Made by a program: the position numbers and the translations under genes. This document shows positions 24,180-32,230 of a DNA stretch of 64,000 bases, one piece after another. The stretch's first letter is position 1; each line of letters begins with the position of its first letter. The notes under the pieces are model-generated. The model searched no databases and had not been told where the DNA came from. It saw nothing but the letters and a program-made list of their open reading frames with translations. Source of the stretch: an uncultured Parabacteroides sp. (lineage in GTDB: Bacteria > Bacteroidota > Bacteroidia > Bacteroidales > Tannerellaceae); NCBI GenBank assembly GCA_937894065.1, contig CALCST010000017.1, positions 1 to 64,000 of the forward strand, read 5' to 3'.

Positions 24180-25010
24180 ATGATAAAGGAAGACAAAATA
24201 GAGCAATTGCTTGATGAAATATCAGAGCTTGAGAAGCTGGTAAAGACAATCAAGCTTGATGATGATTTATCTATCCGCACACTTTCGGAATGCGGAAACA
24301 TAACATTCAGTATTCTTGAACATATCAAACAGCTTGAAGCTGAGAAAATAAGAATGATGAGTGTCCGCATGGCTGAACAACAGGAGGAACTGATGCGTCT
24401 GACAGCTCTCTTTGAGAAATATCAGACTTCTGCCGAGATGTATAAAGAACATATTGCATCTCCTGTTCCAAAGGTGGAAACAATTCAGGAGAATGAAGTT
24501 GAAGTTGTTGAATCTGAACCTGAAAAACAGGAATCTGTTGAAACAACTGAGAAAACGGAAGAGGTTGTTGTCGCTGCCGAAACTTGTCCGGAAGAAAAAG
24601 TTGAGGTAGAAGAAAAAGCTACTGAAATAGTAGAAGAAACTATTGACACTCCTGTTGTTAAAGAAGAAGAGAAAGCTGAGGAGACAGTTGTACCTGAAGT
24701 TCATGAAACTGCAGCACCTGTTATTCCTACTGTAATAGAAGAAAGAAGTCAGCCATTGTCGCTGAATGACATAATAGAAAAAAGACAACTTTCGGATTTC
24801 CGCAAAGCATTCAGTCTGAATGACAGATTCCGTTTCCGCCGTGAACTGTTCGGAAACAGTGATGAAAAGATGAATGAAGCCATCGATTGCCTCAACAACA
24901 AACAGAGTTATGAAGACTCGTTGAACTATATAATCTCGGAGTTGCATTGGAATATGGAAGACGAAACAGTTGCTGATTTCGTTAAACTTTTGGAAAGGAG
25001 ATTTGTCTAA
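24180..25010 (+). CDS. Hypothetical protein with coiled coil, Glu-rich linker and conserved C-terminal domain
   Basis: 276 aa, no signal peptide, so cytoplasmic. Residues 1-90 are helical and probably coiled coil (QLLDEISELEKLVKTIK). Residues about 95-190 form a low-complexity Glu/Val/Thr linker. The last 80 residues (SLNDIIEKRQLSDFRKAFSL, RFRRELFGNSDEKMNEAIDC) form a compact helical domain that looks conserved across Bacteroidales, though I cannot name it. Its TAA stop overlaps the rsmI start by one base (TAATG), so the two are translationally coupled, suggesting a link with ribosome or translation. Confidence 0.65.
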   Translation: MIKEDKIEQLLDEISELEKLVKTIKLDDDLSIRTLSECGNITFSILEHIKQLEAEKIRMMSVRMAEQQEELMRLTALFEKYQTSAEMYKEHIASPVPKVETIQENEVEVVESEPEKQESVETTEKTEEVVVAAETCPEEKVEVEEKATEIVEETIDTPVVKEEEKAEETVVPEVHETAAPVIPTVIEERSQPLSLNDIIEKRQLSDFRKAFSLNDRFRFRRELFGNSDEKMNEAIDCLNNKQSYEDSLNYIISELHWNMEDETVADFVKLLERRFV

Positions 25011-25723
25011 TGGCTAAATTAACAGTTGTTCCTACTCCGGTGGGTAATCTGGAGGATATGACTTTCAGAGCTATCAAAGTGCTTAAGGAAGCAGACCTGA
25101 TTCTTGCAGAAGATACAAGGACAACAGGAATATTGCTTAAGCATTTTGAGATTCAGAATAAAATGCAGTCGCATCATAAATTCAATGAGCATAAGACCGT
25201 TGAGCAAATTGCAATGCGAATAAAAGGAGGCGAAAATATTGCTCTTGTTTCGGATGCCGGAACTCCGGCTATTTCTGACCCTGGATTTATGCTTGTGAGA
25301 GAATGCGTGAAACAAGGAGTGGATGTGGAATGTCTGCCCGGAGCAACAGCTTTTGTGCCGGCATTGGTCGCTTCTGGTCTGCCAAATGAAAAATTCTGTT
25401 TCGAAGGTTTCCTTCCACAGAAAAAGGGCAGACAAACAAGACTGAAGGAGTTGGCGGAAGAATATCGTACAATAATTTTCTACGAATCTCCGTTCAGATT
25501 AGTAAAGACTCTGACTCAGTTTGCCGAAATTTTCGGTGCTGACAGACAGGTTTCTGTTTCGCGCGAGATTTCAAAACTACACGAGGAAACTGTCAGAGGT
25601 TCACTGGAAGAAGTGATTGCTCATTTTACGGAATGTGAACCTAGGGGTGAAATAGTTATTGTCCTTGCCGGAAAAAATAAAGAAAAGAAATCCGGGAAAG
25701 AGGTGGATGATGATAATGTTTAA
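25010..25723 (+). CDS. rsmI: 16S rRNA (cytidine1402-2'-O)-methyltransferase
   Basis: 237 aa. LTVVPTPVGNLEDMTFRAIK, ILAEDTRTTGILLKHF, IALVSDAGTPAISDPGFMLV and CLPGATAFVPALVASGLP are the core motifs of RsmI, a tetrapyrrole-methylase-fold enzyme that modifies C1402 in the ribosomal P site. It overlaps the preceding Glu-rich protein gene by one base, and the coiled-coil lipoprotein follows 19 bp after its stop. C-terminus is Lys-rich and slightly short, not a truncation of the catalytic fold. Confidence 0.96.
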   Translation: MAKLTVVPTPVGNLEDMTFRAIKVLKEADLILAEDTRTTGILLKHFEIQNKMQSHHKFNEHKTVEQIAMRIKGGENIALVSDAGTPAISDPGFMLVRECVKQGVDVECLPGATAFVPALVASGLPNEKFCFEGFLPQKKGRQTRLKELAEEYRTIIFYESPFRLVKTLTQFAEIFGADRQVSVSREISKLHEETVRGSLEEVIAHFTECEPRGEIVIVLAGKNKEKKSGKEVDDDNV

Positions 25724-25742
25724 CTACAAAAAGAAAAAGAAA

Positions 25743-26621
25743 ATGAAGAAGATTATTTTTATGGTCTGCGCATGTGCAGCATTAATTACAACTTCATGTA
25801 ATTACCAGTCTGACGAAGCAAAAAGACTGAAAGCTCAGAACGATTCGCTAATGGTAGAAAATGCCAAGGCAAATGATGAACTGAACGAAATGTTATCAAC
25901 TTTGGATGAAATCGAAGCTGATTTCCAGAATATAAGAGATGCTGAAAACTATCTGACAATTCAGCAGCAGGAAGGCGGTGAAATGACACCGACAAGAAGA
26001 GAAAAAATCAGAGACAATATGAAACTTATCTCTGAAACTCTGAAGAAAAACAAAGAGCAGATTGCAAAACTTGAAGAACAGATGAAGAAGAGCGGAATAC
26101 AAAGTGCCGCCCTTAAAAAGACTCTTGCCCGATTGAACAAGGAACTGGAAACAAAAACAGCAGAAATTACTTCTTTAAGAGACGAACTTGCTAAGAAGAA
26201 TGTACAAATCCAGGAACTTGACGGAATGGTGAGCGAGCTGAACGAAGATGTTGAAAACCTATCAACTACAAACGCAGTTCAGGCTGAAAAATTAAACGAA
26301 CAGGACAAGGCTATTCACACTGCATATTATTGCTTCGGTACTTCAAAAGAACTGAAAGCACAGAATATTATCAATAAGAATGGTTTGTTCGGTAAGACTA
26401 AAGTATTGCCTGCTGATTTCAACAAGGATTATTTTATCTCTATCGATATTCGCGAAGTGAAAGAAATTCCTTTGTTCTCACCAAAAGCTAAGCTTCATTC
26501 AAATCATCCGGAAGGAAGTTATGAGTTTGTGAAAGATGAGGAAAAGAATATCACATTGCACATTATTGATGCAGATAAGTTCTGGAGTCTTGGCAAGTAT
26601 CTGGTAATCGAAGTAGGATAA
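25743..26621 (+). CDS. Coiled-coil lipoprotein, possibly Cbp1-like collagen-binding glycoprotein
   Basis: 292 aa from the ATG at 25743, which opens the signal peptide MKKIIFMVCACAALITTSC (Cys19 lipobox); an upstream in-frame Met lies inside rsmI. Residues 25-205 are heptad-rich coiled coil (LKAQNDSLMVENAKANDELN). NDSLM contains D-S-L, fitting the Bacteroides O-glycosylation motif D(S/T)(A/I/L/V/M/T). The C-terminal 80 residues (AYYCFGTSKELKAQNII, FISIDIREVKEIPLFSPKAK) form a small globular domain. I recall Cbp1, a glycosylated collagen-binding protein of B. fragilis, with this layout; that identity is tentative. Probably co-transcribed with rsmI. Confidence 0.6.
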   Translation: MKKIIFMVCACAALITTSCNYQSDEAKRLKAQNDSLMVENAKANDELNEMLSTLDEIEADFQNIRDAENYLTIQQQEGGEMTPTRREKIRDNMKLISETLKKNKEQIAKLEEQMKKSGIQSAALKKTLARLNKELETKTAEITSLRDELAKKNVQIQELDGMVSELNEDVENLSTTNAVQAEKLNEQDKAIHTAYYCFGTSKELKAQNIINKNGLFGKTKVLPADFNKDYFISIDIREVKEIPLFSPKAKLHSNHPEGSYEFVKDEEKNITLHIIDADKFWSLGKYLVIEVG

Positions 26622-26697
26622 ACAGGTAACAAGGGGACAAGTTGACGAGTTGACAAGAAAGAATCCTTGTATTTGAAGCCTTGTCAACTTGTATATG
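26622..26697. repeat. A-family repeat
   Basis: AGGTAACAAGGGGACAAG and TTGACGAGTTGACAAG face GAAGCCTTGTCAACTTGT, forming a short-looped imperfect hairpin between the coiled-coil lipoprotein gene and the HAD phosphatase gene. Confidence 0.65.
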
Positions 26698-26718
26698 TAC
26701 TCAAAAACTAAACATTTA

Positions 26719-27414
26719 ATGTACAAGAACATATTCATAGACCTTGATGATACGCTGTGGGACACAGCACATAACAATAAAGAATGCCTCAAAGAGATAT
26801 ATGCCGATTATGATATGAAACGGCATTATGCCTCCTTTGAGGCATTCTATGATATTTATATGCCACATAACCTTGACTTATGGGCAAAATATCGTGAAGG
26901 AATAATTGACAGACAAACTCTTATAATAGAAAGATTCCGATATGTAACCTTACCAATCGGAATTGAAAAAAAAGAAGATGTGCTCAGTCTGAACAATGAT
27001 TTCCTGATGCGTACTACAAAAAAGACGAAACTTATCGACGGTGCTATTGATTTGCTTGAATATCTTTATCCACGATACAGATTATTCATCCTTTCCAATG
27101 GATTCAGAGAAGTTCAGTCTCTGAAAATGGAAAATTCAGGAATTCTGAAATATTTCGAACGTATAATATTGTCGGAAGATGCAGAAATTCAAAAGCCGCA
27201 TAAAGGTATTTTTGACTATGCTCTGATAAATACAAATTCCAAACGGAATGAATCCGTAATGCTAGGCGACAGTTGGGATGCTGACATTGTCGGTGCTTAT
27301 AATTCAAAGATAGACCAGATTTGGTTTAATCCTAAAGGTGAAGAGCCAAAAGGTTTTGTTCCTACAGTGACAATAAAGGATTTAAAGGAAATTATAATAC
27401 GTAGGATTTTATAA
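26719..27414 (+). CDS. YjjG-family HAD nucleotidase
   Basis: 231 aa from the ATG at 26719, giving the expected start MYKNIFIDLDDTLWDTAHN; ten additional upstream codons come from the repeat and are unlikely. HAD motifs: I DLDDTLWDT (Asp nucleophile and Asp+2), II LFILSNGF, III IQKPHKGIF (Lys), IV MLGDSWDADIVGA. The layout matches YjjG-type house-cleaning 5'-nucleotidases, which remove non-canonical pyrimidine nucleotides. The stop codon TAA is already part of the following A-family repeat (TAAGTTGACAAG). Confidence 0.85.
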   Translation: MYKNIFIDLDDTLWDTAHNNKECLKEIYADYDMKRHYASFEAFYDIYMPHNLDLWAKYREGIIDRQTLIIERFRYVTLPIGIEKKEDVLSLNNDFLMRTTKKTKLIDGAIDLLEYLYPRYRLFILSNGFREVQSLKMENSGILKYFERIILSEDAEIQKPHKGIFDYALINTNSKRNESVMLGDSWDADIVGAYNSKIDQIWFNPKGEEPKGFVPTVTIKDLKEIIIRRIL

Positions 27415-27505
27415 GTTGACAAGGGGACAAGTTGACAAGATTTTAGATATAAGATGTGTTCTGACCTTGTCAAATTGTCTCTGAAGCCTTGTCAACTTAT
27501 ATTCT
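27413..27505. repeat. A-family repeat, best-preserved hairpin
   Basis: Left arm AAGTTGACAAGGGGACAAGT (27413-27432, then TGACAAG); right arm starts CTTGTCAAATTGTCTCTG and ends GCCTTGTCAACTTA. The arms are complementary over about 30 bp apart from a bulge of about 6 nt, with a loop of about 30 nt. It separates the convergent HAD and LuxR genes. Confidence 0.75.
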
Positions 27506-27509
27506 TCTT

Positions 27510-28121
27510 TCACTGAATATCTTTAAGCTCGACAAGTTTGTTTACTATTGCATAAATTGTAAGACCGCTAGGTGTGTGAATCTGTAGCTTACGGGCAATA
27601 TTGCGGCGATGCGTAATTACAGTGTGAGTTGACAGGAAAAGACGGTCGGCAATCTCGCGGTTTGTCATTCCCTTTACAACGCAAACTACAATTTCTTTTT
27701 CACGCGCGCTCAATGTCTGCTGTTCATCTTCTTCAGCAGTTTCATCTGCCGGAGCTTCGGAAGCCAGCATACGCTCCAGTTTCTGTTTCATCTCTTCCGA
27801 ATCAGAAAAGAGTGAAAACTGTTCGTCGTAAAGACGAAGTACAGCATCGGGAACAATTGAGAAAAGTAAGGCTATTGCTTTCATGGAATGGCATCCGGAA
27901 TCATCCTTCAGTTTCTGCAAGTCACCAGCAAAACCAGGCAATTGAGGATTAATAATAAGAATATCCGGATGATGCATGCGAATAGCCTCGAGTAACATAT
28001 CGTCAGTGGATATATCGACTATTTGTATATGGAATCCAGGAAGGCGCTTCAGCATGTTTTCCAAGCCTACACGCACTATTGTGGAATTCTCGGCAATCGC
28101 TATTTTAAGATTATGAGTCAT
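27510..28121 (-). CDS. LuxR/NarL-type response regulator with degenerate receiver
   Basis: 203 aa. The receiver-like domain (1-120) begins KIAIAENSTIVRVGLENML, but at the place of the phosphoacceptor Asp it reads ILIINPQLPG, with Asn instead of Asp, and the acidic pair after the first strand is reduced. A Glu/Asp-rich linker leads to an intact LuxR HTH (LSAREKEIVVCVVKGMTNRE, then STHTVITHRRNIARKLQI). It is therefore probably a phosphorylation-independent regulator. No histidine kinase gene is near; the upstream neighbour on the same strand encodes a hemerythrin protein, so regulation by redox, oxygen or NO is a plausible inference. Confidence 0.8.
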   Translation of the reverse strand: MTHNLKIAIAENSTIVRVGLENMLKRLPGFHIQIVDISTDDMLLEAIRMHHPDILIINPQLPGFAGDLQKLKDDSGCHSMKAIALLFSIVPDAVLRLYDEQFSLFSDSEEMKQKLERMLASEAPADETAEEDEQQTLSAREKEIVVCVVKGMTNREIADRLFLSTHTVITHRRNIARKLQIHTPSGLTIYAIVNKLVELKDIQ

Positions 28122-28135
28122 AATAAAATGAACAT

Positions 28136-28250
28136 GAGTTTGAAAGTTTTTAAGTTTAACGGTTTATGAGGGAAGAGTTGACGAGTTAACAAGGATATTA
28201 GTATATAGTCTTCTTGACTACTTAACTCCTTGACTACTTAACTCCTCATA
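28136..28250. repeat. Composite A-family repeat running into the hemerythrin gene
   Basis: AGTTTTTAAGTTT words, GAGTTGACGAGTTAACAAGG, the linker ATATTAGTATATAG, then CTTCTTGACTACTTAACTCC and a second TTGACTACTTAACTCCTC. The last part (28218-28245) is coding and provides the C-terminus of the hemerythrin protein. Confidence 0.75.
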
Positions 28251-28922
28251 AATCATAATCGCCGGAACAAAAAGAAAATCCTCTACTCTCGTATGGGTCG
28301 TCAAGTCTTCTTCGGTTGCAAATATGTCAAAAAGAACACTATTAAGAATATGAGAAGACTCTCCCGGATAATAACGTATTAGGATATATTTCAGTTCCGT
28401 AATCTTCGCCTCTATCTGGTCGTGACGCTTGCGGAAAATCGCAATATTATATTTATCGTCTTTTTCCCCTTTCAGAAGAGAAGATACATAAGTGAAAACA
28501 GTATGTTCCTCATAACTCATATGTTTGTTGACTTCTTCTGCGTATTCATCGAAATACTTGCTTATCACAAAAGCAACGTCACCAGGACACGAACTGATTG
28601 CATCAGTCAGTTTTCTGCGTATATGAGGAAGACGGAAATTCAGAAAATAATCATGTGCATTATGCAGATATTTTATCAAAGTTTCCAAAGATAACTTACG
28701 GAGCACATCTTCAGTAACAATTGGCGAATCCTCAATAAGGAAGTTGACAACTGAAAGGAAAGTGAATGTATCGACATTGTTCAGCCGGCAAACTTCACCA
28801 ATAGTTTTCTCTCCGAAACCTAATGATATGCCAAATCGGCTCATAACCAACAACATTGGATAATTGTCGCAAATCAGGTCACTCATCCTGTCAGTTTCTT
28901 TATATATTCCTTGTTTGTACAT
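28218..28922 (-). CDS. Hemerythrin-domain protein (ScdA/RIC-like)
   Basis: 234 aa. An N-terminal part (GISLGFGEKTIGEVCRLNNV) resembles the ScdA N-terminal domain of di-iron repair proteins. The four-helix hemerythrin part has spaced His/Glu ligands: LHNAHDYFLNFRLPHIR, YFDEYAEEVNKHMSYEEHTVF, RKRHDQIEAK and THTRVEDFLF. Relatives (YtfE, ScdA) repair iron-sulfur clusters damaged by nitric oxide or oxidants; others sense oxygen. It is followed by the LuxR regulator gene. The final residues LSSQGVK come from an A-family repeat and have no counterpart in the family that I know of. Confidence 0.8.
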   Translation of the reverse strand: MYKQGIYKETDRMSDLICDNYPMLLVMSRFGISLGFGEKTIGEVCRLNNVDTFTFLSVVNFLIEDSPIVTEDVLRKLSLETLIKYLHNAHDYFLNFRLPHIRRKLTDAISSCPGDVAFVISKYFDEYAEEVNKHMSYEEHTVFTYVSSLLKGEKDDKYNIAIFRKRHDQIEAKITELKYILIRYYPGESSHILNSVLFDIFATEEDLTTHTRVEDFLFVPAIMIYEELSSQGVK

Positions 28923-28965
28923 ACGATAAAAGTTTAATGTGTTTTTGGTAAAGATAGCTGTTTTG

Positions 28966-29010
28966 AGTTCTCGGATTTTTAAGTTTTCCAGTTTTTAAGT
29001 TTTTTTGAGA
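28966..29010. repeat. A-rich leader words (A0 type) upstream of the hemerythrin gene
   Basis: On the minus strand AACTTAAAAACT and AACTTAAAAATC repeat with AACTC at the end. The same AAACTTAAAAACT words precede uppS, the LuxR gene, the imelysin gene, rpsA and fprA. Confidence 0.5.
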
Positions 29011-29017
29011 TGAATAT

Positions 29018-30145
29018 TCAACGCTTCATCCCAATACATTCCATCTCAATAAGCCATCCGGGACGACAAACCGGAGCATGCACAATAAGATATGGAAACT
29101 CAAAACCTTTATCAGAAAATATCTTCTTTACCACTGAGTAATCCGCAGTATCACGAAGATAAACTATTGCCTGAGCAATGTCCGAAAGAGAAGAACCAGC
29201 CTCGTTCATAAGAACTTCAACATTCTCCAACATTCTTTCTGTCTGCTTGCGGATATTTCCGGGATGCAATATTTCGCCTTTATTGTCGATACTTGCAGTC
29301 CCGGAAATGAATATATGTTTTCTGTCAGGATAAGAAACAAGTGTTCCACGTTCGAATGTTACGCCATATTCATATGTAGGATTCAAGTGGGTGGAACCAT
29401 ACAAATATTTTATTTGTGATTCTTCAATGCCATTTACGGCATATGTATCCATCTGCACTGTTACCTCTGGCAATGCATGGCGACCTTCGATGCCAGTGCT
29501 GGCAATATAATGTGTTTTTTCCGTAAGATTCTGTGTTACGAAAACCTCTTTACGCGCTTTCACAACTCCAGCATAATTTACATCGACGTTCTGGACAAAG
29601 AACCAGGTGCGGATGCAATTGTTATATAAGGAACAACCTTGCTCTGTCAGCTGCATTATATAGTCATTCAACAGAAGGCGAGTCTGATATTCCGAATTGC
29701 TTGCCTTATTGAAATTGCTTCCTGTCCAATAATGAGTATAATCACCAAAGGAGACTTTCAACATTCCGTTTTTCAGGCGTTCGGCAGAAACTCCGGTCTG
29801 CAGATAAGTCCACATAGCGATTTTGCTTCCGTTCAATGGCGGCTGCTGAACTATTGACAGAGCAGCATCAGCATTCTCACATTCCCAATCCATTACCAAA
29901 TCAGACTGATTTGCCGCATCACTCAGAAAATATCTTCGGAACACTGCAACAGAATTATCCGGCAATTCCTCTTTTACAACCTTGATGTATGCTTCAAGAA
30001 TCCTCCGATACTGTTCCTCAAAAGTCAGCATAGAGTCATTAACTGAAAGCATAATCTGAAATTCCGCATGTTCTGTTTCAGAGGCAAATTCTGATATATG
30101 AACATTCACTGACAAATCATTGTAATATTTATTTTTGAATATCAT
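29018..30145 (-). CDS. Tandem Rid/YjgF-like protein
   Basis: 375 aa, cytoplasmic. The C-terminal 120 residues are a clear Rid (YjgF/YER057c/UK114) domain: HIFISGTASIDNKGEILHPG, QTERMLENVEVLMNEAGSSL, IAQAIVYLRDTADYSVVKKI and APVCRPGWLIEMECIG. The N-terminal and middle portion (RRILEAYIKVVKEEL, CIRTWFFVQNVDVNYAGVV) looks like a diverged second Rid-like or chorismatase-like fold. Standard RidA hydrolyses reactive enamines; the last-domain CRPGWLIEME keeps the Arg and Glu positions. Function of this two-part form is unknown. An A-family repeat separates it from the upstream cytochrome-like gene. Confidence 0.7.
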   Translation of the reverse strand: MIFKNKYYNDLSVNVHISEFASETEHAEFQIMLSVNDSMLTFEEQYRRILEAYIKVVKEELPDNSVAVFRRYFLSDAANQSDLVMDWECENADAALSIVQQPPLNGSKIAMWTYLQTGVSAERLKNGMLKVSFGDYTHYWTGSNFNKASNSEYQTRLLLNDYIMQLTEQGCSLYNNCIRTWFFVQNVDVNYAGVVKARKEVFVTQNLTEKTHYIASTGIEGRHALPEVTVQMDTYAVNGIEESQIKYLYGSTHLNPTYEYGVTFERGTLVSYPDRKHIFISGTASIDNKGEILHPGNIRKQTERMLENVEVLMNEAGSSLSDIAQAIVYLRDTADYSVVKKIFSDKGFEFPYLIVHAPVCRPGWLIEMECIGMKR

Positions 30146-30175
30146 GATATATTCGCATTTATATAATTTAGTTTT

Positions 30176-30256
30176 AAAGTTGACGAGGCTTCAGAGACAA
30201 GTTAAACAAGGTAATAAATCTTATGTAGACTTGTCTGCTTGCTTTCTTGTCAACTA
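30176..30256. repeat. A-family repeat abutting the CxxCH lipoprotein stop codon
   Basis: AAGTTGACGAGGCTTCAGAG and ACAAGTTAAACAAGG face GACTTGTCTGC and TTTCTTGTCAACTA. The final CTA is the (minus-strand) TAG stop of the CxxCH lipoprotein gene. Confidence 0.65.
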
Positions 30257-30973
30257 CTTTTTAGCTCCGTTCCCAATCCAGTCATCCAAAAGATTCAACA
30301 AATCCTTTTGAGTAATCATTTCCAAATGGTCCATATGCCAGTTGGCAGAAATATCAGTATTAAGCGTGAGATGAAGAAAACTGCTGTCCACTTTTCCCGG
30401 TGTTACATACGGCATTCCCTCATCACTCAAAGAAGCCGGAACATTTACCAATGCATCATAGCTCTTTCCTTCAGTAAGGAAAAGATTCCCAGCTGGAGTA
30501 GTACTTTTTCCATGACAATTAATACAAGTTTTGTCAAATATTTCTCTTTGCACAGATGAGAACATTCCGGCATCAATTGTTCCGGCATCAATAATGATTG
30601 TATCTTTCTGGTATTGTATTTCCGAAGAATAAAAAGACACAATCTTTTTGCGCAGCTGATTTATGACACAAAGCTCAACTGTTTTAACCTCTGTCGGAAT
30701 TCCGGACATTACCATATTCATATCACCGGCTGATGATACTATTACTCCTTTCGAAATGTTTGCATACTCTCCTTCTCCAAATCCGGCAACAACAACGCTA
30801 TATGACGAAGGCCATGAGTCTGCTCCTTTAATATTTGCACTGACACGGACAACAGAACCTGTCTGTGACGAATCCGTATTTATATCGTCATATATTTTTC
30901 CATCATCACAGGAAGAGAACAATGAAAGAATCAAAAACGAGAGATACAATATTGTTGGTTGATAACTTCTCAT
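30254..30973 (-). CDS. Lipoprotein with one c-type heme motif
   Basis: 239 aa. LSFLILSLFSSC gives a lipobox at Cys22. The first 140 residues are beta-rich (VVRVSANIKGADSWPSSYSV). The C-terminal 100 residues contain CINCHG (Cys150, Cys153, His154), a c-type heme-binding site, and HMDHLEM, which could supply a Met or His distal ligand. This is therefore a surface or periplasm-anchored mono-heme protein, or a heme-binding domain related to planctomycete-type cytochromes. It is the last gene of the porin-imelysin-di-heme operon, 23 bp after the porin gene. Confidence 0.75.
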   Translation of the reverse strand: MRSYQPTILYLSFLILSLFSSCDDGKIYDDINTDSSQTGSVVRVSANIKGADSWPSSYSVVVAGFGEGEYANISKGVIVSSAGDMNMVMSGIPTEVKTVELCVINQLRKKIVSFYSSEIQYQKDTIIIDAGTIDAGMFSSVQREIFDKTCINCHGKSTTPAGNLFLTEGKSYDALVNVPASLSDEGMPYVTPGKVDSSFLHLTLNTDISANWHMDHLEMITQKDLLNLLDDWIGNGAKK

Positions 30974-30996
30974 AAAAATTATGTATATATACAGAT

Positions 30997-32211
30997 TTAG
31001 AATACATACTGCAAAAGGATTGTACCAGAATGCATGGCAAGACCAAGGTCATCGTTGTCACGGTCGAGCTGAGTTTCATGTCCGGTACGACCTATAAACT
31101 GATACATTGCCTGAAGCTTCAGATTACATCCTGTAAAGAAATAGTTGAAGCCAATTGCCGGCATATTAAGGAAGCCTTTGGTGTCAAGTCCGTTTCTGTT
31201 GAAGAAATCGTATCTTGCAGCAGCCTGCAGGCGGTTTGTTATAAAATATCCACCCTGAACGTATCCACCAAGATAGTTATATGTCTCGTCTATCTTCTGA
31301 CGCTCCGTAAAACCTACATTCATATAGTATAGTTCAGCGCCTATATACAAGCGATTCTTCAACATAGCAAACTCAGCTCCGGCTCTGAAATCATTCGTAC
31401 TTTCATTCTCACTTTCGACATTCAATGACGAAGACAATCCGAAAAGAATCTTATCTTCATTCAATCTGTTCGGGTCACCTTGGTTTGAAGGCATTATTCC
31501 TTTGGGCATATAAGTCACACGTCCGGCATAAAGAAGTGAAGGAATATGCCAATCATCACTGAAAGTCTTTGATGCTACATTTACGCTGCTGCCTGTACCA
31601 TTGAACAAACCCAATTCATAACCGAACTTATCCTGTAAAAGTCCGTGAATCTCAATACCCAAATCAAATCCTGTAGCGATATTGGGTGTTACTGCATTCA
31701 ATGAATATGGCAAAATAACTGATGAAGTAAGCGAAACCGGCAGTGTAGGCATCAGTGTTTCACCCAAAGTAGTAAGATAAGCATGAGAGAATGGAGTCTT
31801 GAACTTTCCGGCACGTATCGCAAAAGATTCCTTCAACTTAACATCAAACCACGCCTGCTGCAATATGCCGCCACCGCTTCCGGCTGCATTTATAGAAAGA
31901 TTGAATGTCACCTTATCGAAAGCTTTTCCTGTAAATCCCAGAATAGCATATGGAATGGAGAAACCGGAATTAGCAACATTATCCTGATTGTACGCAGGAT
32001 CCAAACCTTCCGAATCATAATAGTTGAAATGTGCGCCAGCCTGAACAAGCATATATGGCTTGAAAACAAAATCTCCTTTCTTCGAAGCTATGGAAAAGCC
32101 TTCTTTTCCGGCAAGAGAAACAACTCCATTTTCTGTTTCTTCTTCATATTGTGCCTTCAATGACAAAGGCAACAACAGTAACGCTATTATATAATAAAAT
32201 ATATTTTTCAT
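30997..32211 (-). CDS. Outer-membrane porin (phosphate-selective O/P-like)
   Basis: 404 aa from the ATG at 32211, which opens signal peptide MKNIFYYIIALLLLPLSLKAQ; in-frame starts further upstream fall before it or in the preceding gene. The barrel shows AGKEGFSIASKKGDFVFKPY, GKFKTPFSHAYLTTLGETLM, FNGTGSSVNVASKTFSDDWH and a terminal aromatic (LLQYVF). The RAGKFKTPFS segment is typical of O/P-type porins of Bacteroidota. It lies between the di-heme oxidoreductase (19 bp upstream) and the CxxCH lipoprotein, so it may bring in the substrate handled by these heme proteins. Confidence 0.8.
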   Translation of the reverse strand: MKNIFYYIIALLLLPLSLKAQYEEETENGVVSLAGKEGFSIASKKGDFVFKPYMLVQAGAHFNYYDSEGLDPAYNQDNVANSGFSIPYAILGFTGKAFDKVTFNLSINAAGSGGGILQQAWFDVKLKESFAIRAGKFKTPFSHAYLTTLGETLMPTLPVSLTSSVILPYSLNAVTPNIATGFDLGIEIHGLLQDKFGYELGLFNGTGSSVNVASKTFSDDWHIPSLLYAGRVTYMPKGIMPSNQGDPNRLNEDKILFGLSSSLNVESENESTNDFRAGAEFAMLKNRLYIGAELYYMNVGFTERQKIDETYNYLGGYVQGGYFITNRLQAAARYDFFNRNGLDTKGFLNMPAIGFNYFFTGCNLKLQAMYQFIGRTGHETQLDRDNDDLGLAMHSGTILLQYVF

Positions 32212-32230
32212 ACTTGTCATCAGATATTTA

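Noticed and set aside
24267..24947. 226-codon frame antisense to the Glu-rich protein gene
   Set aside because: Poly-Phe composition is the reverse of GAA/GAG codons; the plus-strand gene is supported by coupling with rsmI.
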